Source of the DNA: Diplosphaera chodatii
Lineage: Eukaryota; Chlorophyta; Trebouxiophyceae; Prasiolales; Stichococcaceae
Assembly (NCBI GenBank): GCA_032358165.1
Contig: JAALGY010000017.1
Span: forward strand, 62,001-126,000
DNA length: 64,000 nt
Direction of reading: 5' to 3'
Below the pieces are notes generated by a model, which was not told the origin of the DNA, did not search any database, and was given only the letters and a program-made list of their open reading frames with translations. Shown one piece after another: positions 23,563-34,950 of this stretch. The translations under genes and the position numbers were made by a program. How positions within the stretch are numbered: position 1 is the stretch's first letter; the number at the start of each line of letters is the position of its first letter.

Positions 23563-26500
23563 TCAATGGCGAAAGTGGCACCCGTCTCGCAGCACCCGCA
23601 GGTCGCGGTGCTGCTTCGCCCGGAATGCTGCCTGCAGCCTCCGCACGCTGCCGCTGTCCACCCTGGGAACATTTGCGAGCTGAAGGCAGGCGAGGCCACC
23701 GACGTCCGGCAACGCCGCCACCAGCTGCTGACACTCCAGGTGAGGGCAGTCCCAGAGCAGGATCTCCCGAAGCCGCCGGCAGGCGCTAAACGCTGCCAGC
23801 CCCGTACCGCACAGGCCGTGCGTCTCTCCAGCGCCGCCAGATTCCCTGACGCTCAGGCGCCTCAGGTCCGGCAGCGCCCCAGCCGCCGCCGCCACCTCGC
23901 CATCCGACAGCAGCCCGTTGCACTCGAGTGATAGATGCTGCAGACCCGTGTTGCGGCCGGCAGCAGCGATGCTGCTGTCGGCAGCAGTACCAGCATCTCC
24001 GCTGCAGCCCAGCAGCCCTGCAGCGACGGCAGCGGCCCCGCGAATCGTAAGGCCTGCAGGTTGCGGTTGATCGCCAGGTGCAGGCTGGTGAGGCGTGTCA
24101 GCTGCCCGATGGCGGCCTCGGCACCATACCCTGCAGCAAACAAAGCATGTTTTGTAGTTGCAGCCTGCTCACCATATCATGCCACCGCCTGCTGGCGAGC
24201 ACTGATCATCATCGCGCCTTTGAATGCATTCGCAGCAACGCATCAGGGGTAGGCTGCCACAAAAGGTGCAAGGGCACAACAGTTCAACGGCGGCTGCATA
24301 GCAGCACCAACCAGTCAAGGGGCCATAGACCACAATCTGCGCACGCACCCGGCAACATGGCACTCACACACAGCCGCAGCTCCCGCAGCGGCACTTGGGC
24401 TGCTGCCAGCGCCGCCAACCAAGCGCCACTGGGCGGCTGGTGCGATGCGACTGCAGCCGAGGCAACGGCAGCAGGTCACGCAGCAGTCATACAGAGACTT
24501 GGCGTCGTCATGCACACCCATGCTCTGTGCCGAGCGTGACCCTTTGATGTAATGCAGTCAGGACATGCATGTCAAGCACCAAGCTTTCTGTGACAGCCCA
24601 CAAGCCCTATGACACCAAGGTCAGACTGCGCCACATTGGCCGCCTTTTTTGGTTTACAGAGGGTGATGCAGGCTCCTGGTGTGGCTGGAAATCAGATGTG
24701 TAGCCTCTGGCTGCCCATCTCAACTTAAAGTGGGACAGCAGCCAGCTGTCAGACCGGCGCAGGTTTAGCAGGATATCGAGAACAGCTCGTCAGAACAAAG
24801 TTGCAGATGCGGCACCTGACAGCTCCAACCTGGTCAACCGACTCAGCGAGGACAGCCGCATCAGCCGGGCGTCGTCCACATGGGCCGGATTGAACCACAG
24901 CCGCAGGCGGCGCAGCCGCGTCAGCTGCGCCACTGCTCCAATGGCGCTGCACCCCGCATCGTTGGCACAGTAGTTCAGCCGCGTCAGGCCTGTCAGCGCC
25001 GCCAGGGGCCCCGCGTCTGCGCTGCGCAGCTGCACCCGGGAGCAGTCATAGCTGTCAGTGCACAAGCCCCAGGCTAGGCAGAGTCGCGTCACCCACACAC
25101 CAGCTCGAACGTGTACTTATGGCAGTGCTGTCCGCATCCAACTGACCGGACCATGCACTCGGGAAGGAGGCAAAGCAGGCCGCACATCGAAGTGTGCACT
25201 GAAGTCCGGGCAGCTGATGTCGAGGACTCTGAGAGTGCCGGCCGCGGGTCTCAGCGCCGCCAGCAGCCCCCCGCCGCCGTGTGCGCCCTTGAGCGACACC
25301 TCCTCCACCACGGCAGCCGCCTGCAGCACCGGGACCAGCTCCTCTGAGCACCTGCACGTCAGGGACTCCAAGAAATGAGCCCAGCGTGAAACGCACTGAC
25401 GGAGGAAATGCTATGATATGAAAGGGGTGAGGGACGAAGTGACCGCCTCGTGCTGTCAAGCAAGCACAGGTCATACATCAGTCTGCAGACGCCCAACCAA
25501 TAGAGGACAGTGTGATGTCGCATCTGATAGGCAACATTGTGTGTGCCACTCACGACTCCAGGTGCAGCACACGTAGGCGCCTCGCGATTGCTGCCAGACG
25601 GGCCACATCGTCAGGCTTCATCACTGAACCCGCACATCTCAGCCGCAACTCCCGCAGGGTGTCCAGCGGCGAAGCAGCTGCCTCGTGGCTGCCGCTCTCA
25701 GTGTGCCTGCGCATCCGCAGTGCCTCAACCTTAAGAGGTGCGCTTGTAGGTCGCACGCTTCCAGCATTGCGGTCATGACTGTGCAAACCGAAGGACAAGA
25801 GGGATCAGCGCTGCACCGACAGGGAGCTATACCTGTATTGCACAGGGTAAGACCACCATATCCCTACTGCCCGCAGCTCAGCCAGCTGTCCAATTCCCCG
25901 CAGCGGCGGCCACACACTGTGCTGCGGGGCCTGTTCGCGATACATGCTGGGCGCATTGTGCAATGACACCTGCCGACAACAAGTACAGGCAACGTCAGTG
26001 ACAGAGCGAACATTGCCATGCCTGGAAGGCCCGCGCCAGCCATCAGCTCCATCCACACCGAGTGCGTAGTCATGCATCGCAGCAGCTGTGAAGCGATGCA
26101 CCACCCTGCAGAGCCTCTTGCACCACAGCACATCCTGGCCAACAGGCCTACGGTTCAGGGAGCATGTTGCCAGGAAGCTGCAAAGCTTTGCCTGCACCCC
26201 TCCTATACCCTTCGTCATCACCATGACATTGCCGCCGAGCTGCAGATGGTCCAGTCGAACATCGCTCATGTCCGCCGCCAGGCACAGCCGCCTCAGCCCT
26301 GTCAGAGGGTTTAGTGCCGCTAGTTCCTCTCGCAACGCGATCTGCTCCTGCAGGTGCACATGATACCGCTTGTGTGTGCCCACTGTCAAGTGCAGCGCAA
26401 TGCCATGTCTCGAGGCAATGCTCTGCTGGAAGCCCAAAGAATTTGTTGCAGTTGACATGCTTGCACGCCTTCCATGCTGTACACAATCCAACAGGTGCAC

Positions 26501-27775
26501 CGTGAGCCATGCTTTTGCCGCATATTGGGCACGCAAGGCCGCTGGTAACAAGGCGGTTGCAGCTGAGGAGAGCTGCACTTGCCTGAGGGTCTGGGTAGCT
26601 CAGGCGCAGCGCCAACGACTGGAGGTTCGGCAGCTGCGGCGCCAGCGCAGCAACTCCAGCAGCACAGTCCAGGTCCAGGTGCGTCAGCCGCGACAGGCTC
26701 GCAAAACGCTGCACACCTGCAGCATGAGACACATACTGACGCTGAACGATCGCAGCAGCAGACTGCCGTTCGCCCGACAGGGTTGCTGCCAGTGGTGCTG
26801 CATTAGGATGGCACCGCCATTAACTGCGGTCAGGTACAGCTAAGCACGTCAGAGGTTGACAAGTAATCACAGAGCACAGCATCCCGCTGTGCGGGACAAC
26901 GCCCACCTGCAGCCGGCAGGCATGGGCAGAACTTAGCACTGCCGAGCACCAGCGACCGTAGCGCCGTCATCCGCGGCAGCACGGCAACCAACGTGCCGTG
27001 GTGGCACTCCTTGATCTCCCGCAGCGTCAGCCCCGTCAGGCCGCTGAGCCGCGTCCAGTCCTCCAGCTGCATGTCCTCAAACATCCTGCAGTGTGATTGG
27101 ACATCTGGAGATGAGTGACATGTCCATGCAGCAAGTCTCTGGGGCGCGACAGTGTTGCGGGGGCTGCCTCCAAATGGGACGCTGTAATGAGGTTTGGGAG
27201 ACACACATCTGTGAGGTCGTGGGCTGTCATGGACTCACACAGGAAGTGTGTTGCATCACATGTAGTTGCCAGCCAACGACGGGTCACGTCTGATTGCGAA
27301 GCATGCGCTTCCGCAGGGAACTGCTCACGGCATGTCGAGGCTGCGTAGGTGTTGCATGGCCGCAAGCGCCTCCAGTGTTGCAGGTGCAGCTTCAGGGTGA
27401 AGCTGCTGGAGCTTGACGGTGTGCAGGCCTGTGAAGAAGCAGTCAAACTGCGCGGCTCAGCCTGCGAGCCATGTCAAGCCCATGCGCAACATGCATCTGT
27501 TGAGGGCCCATTGCTGAGGCTGCAACATCCAGTACAGGGTTATCGCTACACATGAACTCACCTGTGCAGCGATGCATGGTGCCACTCAGCTCAGCAGCGT
27601 CCACATTGGGATGGAATCTGGCCTGCGTCACGGTGAGATCCACTGCGTGGCGCAGCGAGCGGCACACGCTGCGCAGAGCTGCCACACTGTCCTGATCTAC
27701 GTGGCCAACAACGAAGGCCAGCAAGTCTGTTGGCAGTGTGCTGATCGTCACGCGTGATGGCGTTTGCTTTGGCAT
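23563..27775 (-). CDS. F-box/LRR protein, array copy C (frameshift in the last exon)
   Basis: Exons: 27775-27562, 27428-27329, 27085-26907, 26716-26583, 26347-26222, 25969-25833, 25706-25554, 25351-25186, 25029-24816, 24450-24349, 24130-23563. Exons 1-10 are intact, with F-box ISTLPTDLLAFVVGHVDQ. The last exon has a net 4-nt deletion near 24,015-24,020 relative to copy E, turning the LQLQLLGC block into QGCWAAAEML. Translation then stops at 23,862 instead of continuing to the otherwise well-kept C-terminus at 23,563. The gene is a mosaic: exon 1 and promoter resemble copy A, introns 1-2 resemble copy D, and exons 5-11 resemble copy E. Exon 4 uses a GC donor. The product would lack roughly the last 100 conserved residues. 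Confidence 0.8.
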
Positions 27776-28583
27776 GGTGGCACTGCTGCCAGCTCAGTTT
27801 GCCAGCGCTGATGAGTATGCTGTAACGCTTCCTAACGGTGGCACATACACTGTATCTCCAGCACCGCCCGCATATCGCTGAATGGAGGGTGATCCTGCTG
27901 TTCCAAAGCCAGGCGATGACCGCCTGAGGACACCAGCATACAGGCAAGTATCATCTAGCGGCTGCTCGCAATCCAGGCACCTGTGATATCTGCTTTTGCT
28001 CAACATTCTCTCATGCAGTCGACCACATGCTGACTTGTGCATGCTGCGTGCTGTGCCTGCTGGGATGCGTCCTAGACTTGCACTTGCGACATCCATGAAT
28101 ATCCTGTTCGATGTGGGCACACTGCGCATTGCCATCCTTCTGAACATCGACTCAGGCGTTCATTACGATCGATCGATGGGCCCCTTCGCGCTTACTCTGC
28201 TGCTGAAAGCTAGTGAGGCAGCTCGCTTCTTGAGCTGATACAGGCAATGCCACAGCTGTGCATGATCATGTGCAAGCCCCGGGTATCTCGCCAATGCAGT
28301 GCTTTGGCTTTGTGAGAGCGACACCACTCAGCTTCACCTGCCCGGCATGCAGGCCACCACCGCTCCGCGTGGCAGCTCTCGGCACAGGTGAACTGCATGT
28401 GCAATTCTCAGGACATCCCGTCCCCCTAGTCAGAGATTCTATGCTGTGTTAGTCTACCTGGACATGACGGAATCTGCTGACGGCTGCATAGCACTGGAAT
28501 TTTGCTGCCGAGGTCCTACAGCACATCAGGCAGTTGTGCGCCCCCTGCAGAGGGCGCCATGCTGGCGCACCGTCCCCCGCGCC
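27776..28583. promoter_or_regulatory. Copy C upstream region running into the OHP2 pseudogene
   Basis: 27,869-28,285 is a duplicate of the copy A upstream region. Beyond it the sequence becomes similar to the upstream region of intact OHP2 (28,340-28,583 against 11,690-11,960). The junction between the two source regions is near 28,285-28,340. Confidence 0.6.
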
Positions 28584-29550
28584 ATGGCGGAGCCCCAGGC
28601 GCCCAACCGCCCCACGCGGCCGGCAGACAGCAGCAGCGGTGACGGTCCGGCGCGGCCCTCTGCGCCTACCACCCCCGGCAGCGGCGCGGGCTCAGATGGC
28701 GGCATATGAGTAGCGATACTTTTGAGGTTACGCCTCGTCTCAAACCTCCCCTTGTGCAACGTCCCACCATCAGCAGCAGCAGCAGCAGGAGCGGCAGCGG
28801 CAGTGGCGGCGGTGGCAGTGGTGCAGCGGCGGGAGACATGGTGGAGTGCTCAGCAGTGTTGTCTCATCTCATGCTCCCACGCCTCCCGGCCACTGAGCGC
28901 TGTCACAACACCATTTGCCCAGCATCTCGGGGGTCTACGTTAATCAATCTGAGACGCGGGCACTGACATAGCAGCAGTGTAGCAGCCTGTCAGCTGATCC
29001 CCTGCCTGAGGCTGGCGCACACTGCAGTCTGAGCCAGGGGTACACCTGCGCTGAGCTTCGTTGTCTGGGGTCGGGCACGGATGTAGCATAGCTGCCATAC
29101 TATGCACACCGCATATTGATTGGGACATTCGAGCTCCAATCGTTGGACAATCATGCTGACGCTCAGTAGATCCCTTGCAACGGCCTCATTTGCAGTCGCT
29201 GATGCTGTGTGCTGCTGGGCTGCAGGGTGTCGATTGACTAGCATGAGCAGGCAAAGGCGATGCAGAAGTTCTTGCATGAGCGCAACCAGCAGGTCCAAGC
29301 CGAGAAGTCACACACCAGTGCGCCCTTCACGCACCTCACCTTTGCTGACCAGTGCTCTGCTTTGCTGGGCACCAAGACAGTGGTTGGCATGAACAGCAGG
29401 TGCCCGAGGAGCAATGCTTCCAGCATCTGTGCTCAAGGCATCTTTGTGTGATCTTGCTTGATGACCCGGACTTTGGTGCCGCAACATGCAGCAGGTTCTT
29501 CGGTTGGACGAAGGCGACTGAAATCACAGACAGGCGGTGGGCGATGGCGC
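28584..29550 (+). pseudogene. OHP2 pseudogene
   Basis: Second copy of the OHP2 gene at 11961. Exon 1 (28584-28705) has the same 122-nt length and reads MAEPQAPNRPTRPADSSSG, but the donor GTGAGT of the intact gene is ATGAGT here. Exon 2 begins at 29226; the codon for Tyr in VSIEY is TAG at 29239-29241. Exon 3 begins near 29495 and reads FFGWTKATEITDRRWAM, then diverges before the rest of the chlorophyll-binding helix. Three independent lesions mark it as dead. Confidence 0.92.
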
Positions 29551-30003
29551 ATATCCAGGCGAAATGCTTGCGATCGGTTGTGCTCCTGACGATGTACAAC
29601 CAGCTTGCAATGCTGGAGGCGAAGTTTGCATGCAAAGCGGATGAAACTGACGGGGAAGCTAGAGTCGATCGTGGCTTTGCTTGCATGCTGACCTGTACCA
29701 TGCATTGATGCATAAGCTCCGATACTACCCTGGACCGAAACTCGTTGTAGGCCCCATCGCATAATTGCACAGGCGTTCCGTTCGAGGTGCTAACTGCAGG
29801 TCATTAGCACAGCTGAATATATATCATCGTCACAACCCGCTGGAAGCATCATCATCTGGCAATGCTTGATTGCTGCCATTTGAGGTCTACGCCTTTATTT
29901 ACTGCTGCGCCACCAATGTCAATGACACCAACACTGCTGCATGCAAGTAAACATGCGAACCAGAAGACTCTGACACACTCGAGACTCAAGGCCCGAATTG
30001 CCA
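29551..30003. other. Spacer between OHP2 pseudogene and copy D 3' end
   Basis: Contains GCATGCTGACCT (29693-29704) and ACCCTGGACCGAAA (about 29,727-29,740), the paired motif found upstream of copies B, D and G. No F-box gene starts just below it, so it may be a relic of a lost promoter. Confidence 0.5.
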
Positions 30004-33000
30004 TCACACGCGAATGTGATACCAGTCTCGCAGCACCCGCAGGTCGCGGCGCTGCTTCGCCCAGAATGCTGCCTGCAGCCTCCTCACACTGCCGCAGTCC
30101 ACCCTGGGGCCCCGCTCGAGCTGCAGCCAGGCGAGGGCACCGAGGTCCGGCAGCGCGGCCACCAGCTGCTGGAACTGCAAATCAGCGCAGTGCCACAGCA
30201 CGACCTCCCGCAGCCGCCGGCAGGCGCTGAATGCCGCCAGCCCCGCTCCGAACAGGCCGCGCAGCGGCTCGTGGTGCCGGCGGGGTGCGGCTACTTCCAG
30301 CCGCCTCAGGTCCGGCAGAGCCGCCGCCGCCGCCGCCAGCTCGTCGTCAGACAGCAGCCCCGCGCACTCCAGGGACAGGTGTTGCAGGCCCGTGTTGCGG
30401 CCGGCGGCAGAGAGGCCGCTGCCGGAGCCACGGCCCGCAGCTCCGCAGCAGCCCAGCAGCTGTAGCTGCAGCGGCAGCGGCGGCTTCGGTGGCGGCCCCG
30501 TGCTCTGGGTGCTCTGCGGGAGCCGGTCGATCGACAGGTGCAGGCTGGTGAGGCGTGTCAGCTGCCCGATGGCAGCCTCGGCGCCACACCCTGCAGCGGG
30601 CAGCATCATCTATGAAGGGCAGCAGCTGGCACCCTGCCCAAGCCTACTAGTCGTATGCAGTGCCCGAGTGACTAGAGTGCTTCCTCGTGATTCTCAGTGT
30701 TTACAGTCCCAGCTAGCTCATGCAGCAGCACATAGCCAGAAGACGAGACGCAGCAGGCGTCAAAAAGTGTTGCCGCAGCACATGGGGTGCAACGGCGCAG
30801 CAATGCAGCCGCATCTGCATCGCAGCGCAAGCTGTCGAGGGGAAAGCACCCGCTGCACACTCACCGGGCAGCATGGCGCCGTCGCACAGCCGCAGCTCCC
30901 GCAGCGGCACCCGGGCCGCCGCCAGCACACCCAGCCAGCCGCCAGTGGACCTCTGTTCATGTGCCACTGCGTGTGCAGCAGCGGCAGCAATTTACTGGCA
31001 AGGCGCTCCATGACCTTGTCGTCGACTTGCAGCAGCATGCTTTGTGCTGAACAGACACGTGTGCCCTCAGCCAAGTCGTACATGCATGCCACAGCAACAA
31101 GAAGCAATGGTGCGCAGTGTGGCAGGGTGAGGCGTGCGCCCAGTCGAACCTGAGAGCTCCAGGCTGGTCAGACGGCTCAGGGTGGACAGCTGCATCAGCC
31201 GGGCGTCGTCAAAGCTGGATGGACGCTGCAGCCGCAGCCGACGCAGCCGCATCAGCTGCGCAATGGCCCCGATGGCATTGCACTCCGCGTCGCTAGCGCC
31301 ATATGTGAGGCTCGTCAGCCCTGTCAGCGCCGCCAGGTGTTCCGCATCCGGGGCCCGCAGCTGCACAGCAGAGCCGCAACAACGTTCAGCGGACAAGCTC
31401 TTTGTTGAGACCACCTGAGCTGCAGGCTTCATGTGTGTGGCTGCAGCTGTCCACCTCCACTGAGCAGCATCACGCGCTGGGGCAACAGATGATGCAGTCC
31501 TCACTTGCAGGGGTGGTATCAAATTGATGTTCAAGCCGCTGATGTGGAGGACTCTGAGCGTCCCGGCCGCGGGCCTCAGCGCTGCCAGCATCTTGCCGCC
31601 GCCGCCGCGCGCCTCGTGCAGCGACACCTCCTCGACCACGACAGCCGCTTGCAGCACTGGCATCAGCACCTCCTGGAACCTGCATCTCGCAGAACCCCCT
31701 GTCAGGCTGGCGTCAAGCCCCCTGGTGCAGGGAGTGGTGTCCGAGGGGGTGCTACGGAAAGGGGTGCGCAGATGTGCTGCTGCGCCTGGTGCAGTATCCT
31801 GTCGACAGACAATGGCAGCACTGTCCCATGTGCGGCCTGCTCGCAAGCCAGTCAGTGTGCAGTACAAGTGCTGACGTTCCACAAAGTTGATGCCTGCTCT
31901 GTGAGGGGCAAGCAAGGAACCCAACATTGTTCTGCAGCGCAGGTATCACATCAGCAGGACAAATCGATTGCCAATGCCACCTTGGGTGATGTGCATTGCA
32001 TTCTTACTACCCAGTATGCCAGTGGGACTCACGACTCAAGGTGCAGCACGCGCAGGCGCCTTGCAATTGCTGCCAGCTGGGCAGTATCATGCAGGTCCGG
32101 AGGGAACCTCGTGTCCATCCGCAACTCCCGCAGGGTGTCAAACGGCGGAGCCGCCTCCAAGACGCCACCTTGATTCTGCCTGCGCATCCGCACCTGCTAC
32201 AGTCAGCTCCTCTGGTTGTGTCTTGCACACCTCTGGTGTGCTGTGGCGGAAACCCTCCCGGGGAGTGTAATGACACTTGGCCCAGAGGGGGGTCAACATG
32301 CTCGGATGCAACTGCATGCCTGCAAGTGACACAGACGCTGACAGGAGGTTGGCACGACTCGCTCCAGCATGCCATTGACAAGCGAGGCTGATCGCATCAC
32401 ATGACTGCCGGGGTGCATCCGTGCTATGTGCCCGACGTTGTCTGACTGTTGAGCCTGCAGAAAGCATTGCAGGTGCACATGCAGTGAGGGGTCATCACCA
32501 ACAGAAGCTAGCATGCTTTGCTGCAGCTCAAAACACCGTCCGGTTCGTGGGTCAAGAGGGAAGTAACTGTAGCAACAAGGAACATCACCTGCACTGCAAA
32601 GGCGGCCACCACGTTCTTGCGTGCAGCTCCTGTAGGTGGGGGATGCCTCGCATCGGGTTTCGGTTTCTCCACGGGATGTGTCCACGGTGCACGCTGGGCT
32701 TGTTGCGTAGCGACACCTGCACAGAACAGCTGCAGGACATCAGCTGCAGCCAGGTGGAGCAGCACTCCTGCCAATGCACCACCCTGCAGCCATGTGTCTA
32801 AACGGTTTTTGTGTCATTGTAAGACTGGAGCTTGTCTGGACAACACGAGCACCCTACGCTGCGAAACGCAGCTCAGCGCCTGTGCTGCTAGGCACCTACA
32901 AGTGTGCATTCGAAGAACATCACCACGACATTGTCGCTGAGCTGCAGGAAGTCCAGACGAATGTCGCAGAGGTCTGCCCCCAGGCACAGCTGTCTCAGCC

Positions 33001-34482
33001 TCGTCAACGCATTCAGCGCCGATAGCTCCATGCGTAATGCATGCTGCTCCTGCAGATGCGAGCAACACCGCTCCATATGCATTCCCAGTGCAGCGCATGT
33101 TGGCAAGCATGCCTCGAAGCCATGTTGGCAAGCATGCCTCGAAGCCAGGTTCTGCTGGAGTCCTCCAGGGTGTTATCCTGTGTAGTCAACTCACACACCT
33201 CGGGTGGGTGCCTTGTCCAGTGATGCACCATGAGCTGTTGTGGCAAGCATCCGAGCACAGAAGGGACGCAGCTGTGGGAGCAGCACTTGCCTGATTGGAC
33301 GGGTAGTACAGGCGCAGCGCCAACGACTGAAGGTTCGGCAGCCGCGGCGCCAGGGCCGCAATGCCCAGTGCACGCCCCAGGTCCAGGTGCGTCAGCCGCG
33401 ACAGGCTTGCAAAATGCTGCACACCTGCAGCCTCAGCATCAGGAAAGTCACTGCTGCAGAATGGCCACAACAGCAGCTTGCCATTCTTGTCAGCGGGGCT
33501 GCTGATGATGGTGCGGAGACAGTATGGCAGCACCATAACCAACAGTCAGGTGCGGGTGTGCAAACGACAGATGGATGGCTGGATGGTTGGCTGAAAGTCT
33601 GCGCGGCAGCAGGGGCATAGCCCACCTGTCGTCGGAAGCCACAGGCATCCGTCATTCGCGACCACGAGCGACCGTAGCGCTGTCAGCCGCGGCAGCACAG
33701 CAACCAGCGTGCCGTGGTGGCACTCCTTGATCTCCCGCAGCGCCAGGTGCGTCAGACCGCTGAGCCGCGTCCAGTCCTCCAGCTGCATGTCCTCGAACAA
33801 TCTGCAGCACAGAGTAGGACATCTGGAGCCGAGTGACAAGTGGATGCAGCAAGTCTCTGGGGCGCGACAGTGTTGCACGGGCTGCCTCGCAATGAGGCGA
33901 TGTGATGTAGTTTGGGAAGAGGCACATCTGTGAATTGTGTGCTGGCATGGACTTACACAGGCAGTAATGCATCACATGGAGTTGCCGGCCAGTGGCGGGT
34001 CAATCCTGGGTGCAAAGCATGCGCTTCCGCAGGGAATTGCTCACGGCATGTCGAGGCTGCGCAGGTGCTGCATTGCGGCAAGCGCCTCCAGCGTTGCAGA
34101 TGCAGCTTCGGGGTGGAGCTGCTGGAGCTTGACGGTGTGCAGGCCTGTAAAGACACAGTCAGCATGTGCGACTTAGCCTATGGGGCGCAGCCATGTCGAG
34201 CCCATGCGCAACATGCATCTATTGACGGCCCATTGCTGAGCCTGCAACAGCCAGTAACGGATTATCGCTACATACGACTTCACCTGTGCTGCGAAGTATG
34301 ATGTTGCGCAGCTCGTCGACCCCCGCATTCGAGTGCAATGTGACCTGCGTCATGGTCAGATCCACAGCCAGGTGCAGCGACCGGCACACGCTGCGCAGAG
34401 CTGCGATGTCGTCTTGACTCAGATGATGTGCAATCCGGCCGATCAAATCTTCCGGCAGCTTCAGCATCGCTTGCGGCGCCAT
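30004..34482 (-). CDS. F-box/LRR protein, array copy D (intact)
   Basis: Exons: 34482-34284, 34144-34045, 33801-33626, 33424-33291, 33049-32924, 32716-32589, 32179-32033, 31679-31505, 31360-31150, 30966-30865, 30590-30004. All phases agree, giving 694 residues. F-box MAPQAMLKLPEDLIGRIA, then HLSQDDIAALRSVCRSLH; this subtype is shared with B and G. LRR blocks include LTHLDLGRALGIAALAP, LRQLCLGADLCDIRLDF, LTSLTYGASDAECNAIG and LPDLRRLEV. The C-terminus is DLRVLRDWYHIRV. The exon 4 donor is GC (AATCAG|GCAAGT). The ATG is the first in-frame Met next to the F-box. The role as an SCF receptor is inferred from domains. Confidence 0.88.
33096..33145. repeat. 25-bp tandem duplication in copy D intron 4
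   Basis: CATGTTGGCAAGCATGCCTC followed by GAAGC occurs twice back to back (33096-33120, 33121-33145), identical, between exons 4 and 5 of copy D. Confidence 0.85.
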
Positions 34483-34950
34483 GTGACTTGCAATGATGGG
34501 GCTGGCGCCCGTGACTTGCAGTTGCTGGCACCACTTATGTGATATTGCTTTCCAGCCTGCGATGCTGGTGAACAATTGCAAGCACAGCGGAAGCAATTGG
34601 AGTTTAGTTTGATTTGCTGTGACGCCAGGAGTCGATCTCTTGATCATCTGCCTGCAATGCATGCTGACCTAACTGCGTGACTGGGTGACTGACATGATCA
34701 TATCGACACCCTGGACCGAATACCCATGCAAGCCCTCACCTGCAGACAGTAGCAGGCATTCTATATATCCCACTTTGGGGTCCGGCTGCTGATAGGGTGT
34801 CTATGTGGCAACGCCTACAGGGTATTGCATGTGCTTTTCCGTGCTTTTCTTGCTGCACCGCCAGAATCAGCAACAACATACAATGCCGCATGCAAGTTGA
34901 ACCGTGCGCTGCTATACACTGTGACCGAGTCGGTGTCCCAGAATTGGTGG
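34483..34950. promoter_or_regulatory. Copy D upstream / copy E downstream spacer
   Basis: Carries GCATGCTGACCT (34669-34680) and CACCCTGGACCGAA (near 34,707), about 190-230 bp upstream of the copy D ATG. The rest aligns with the copy B-C spacer. Confidence 0.65.
34669..34720 (-). promoter_or_regulatory. Paired upstream motif of copy D
   Basis: GCATGCTGACCT at 34669-34680 and CACCCTGGACCGAA near 34707-34720, in the same order and similar spacing as upstream of copy B. Copies B, D and G also share one F-box subtype. Confidence 0.45.
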
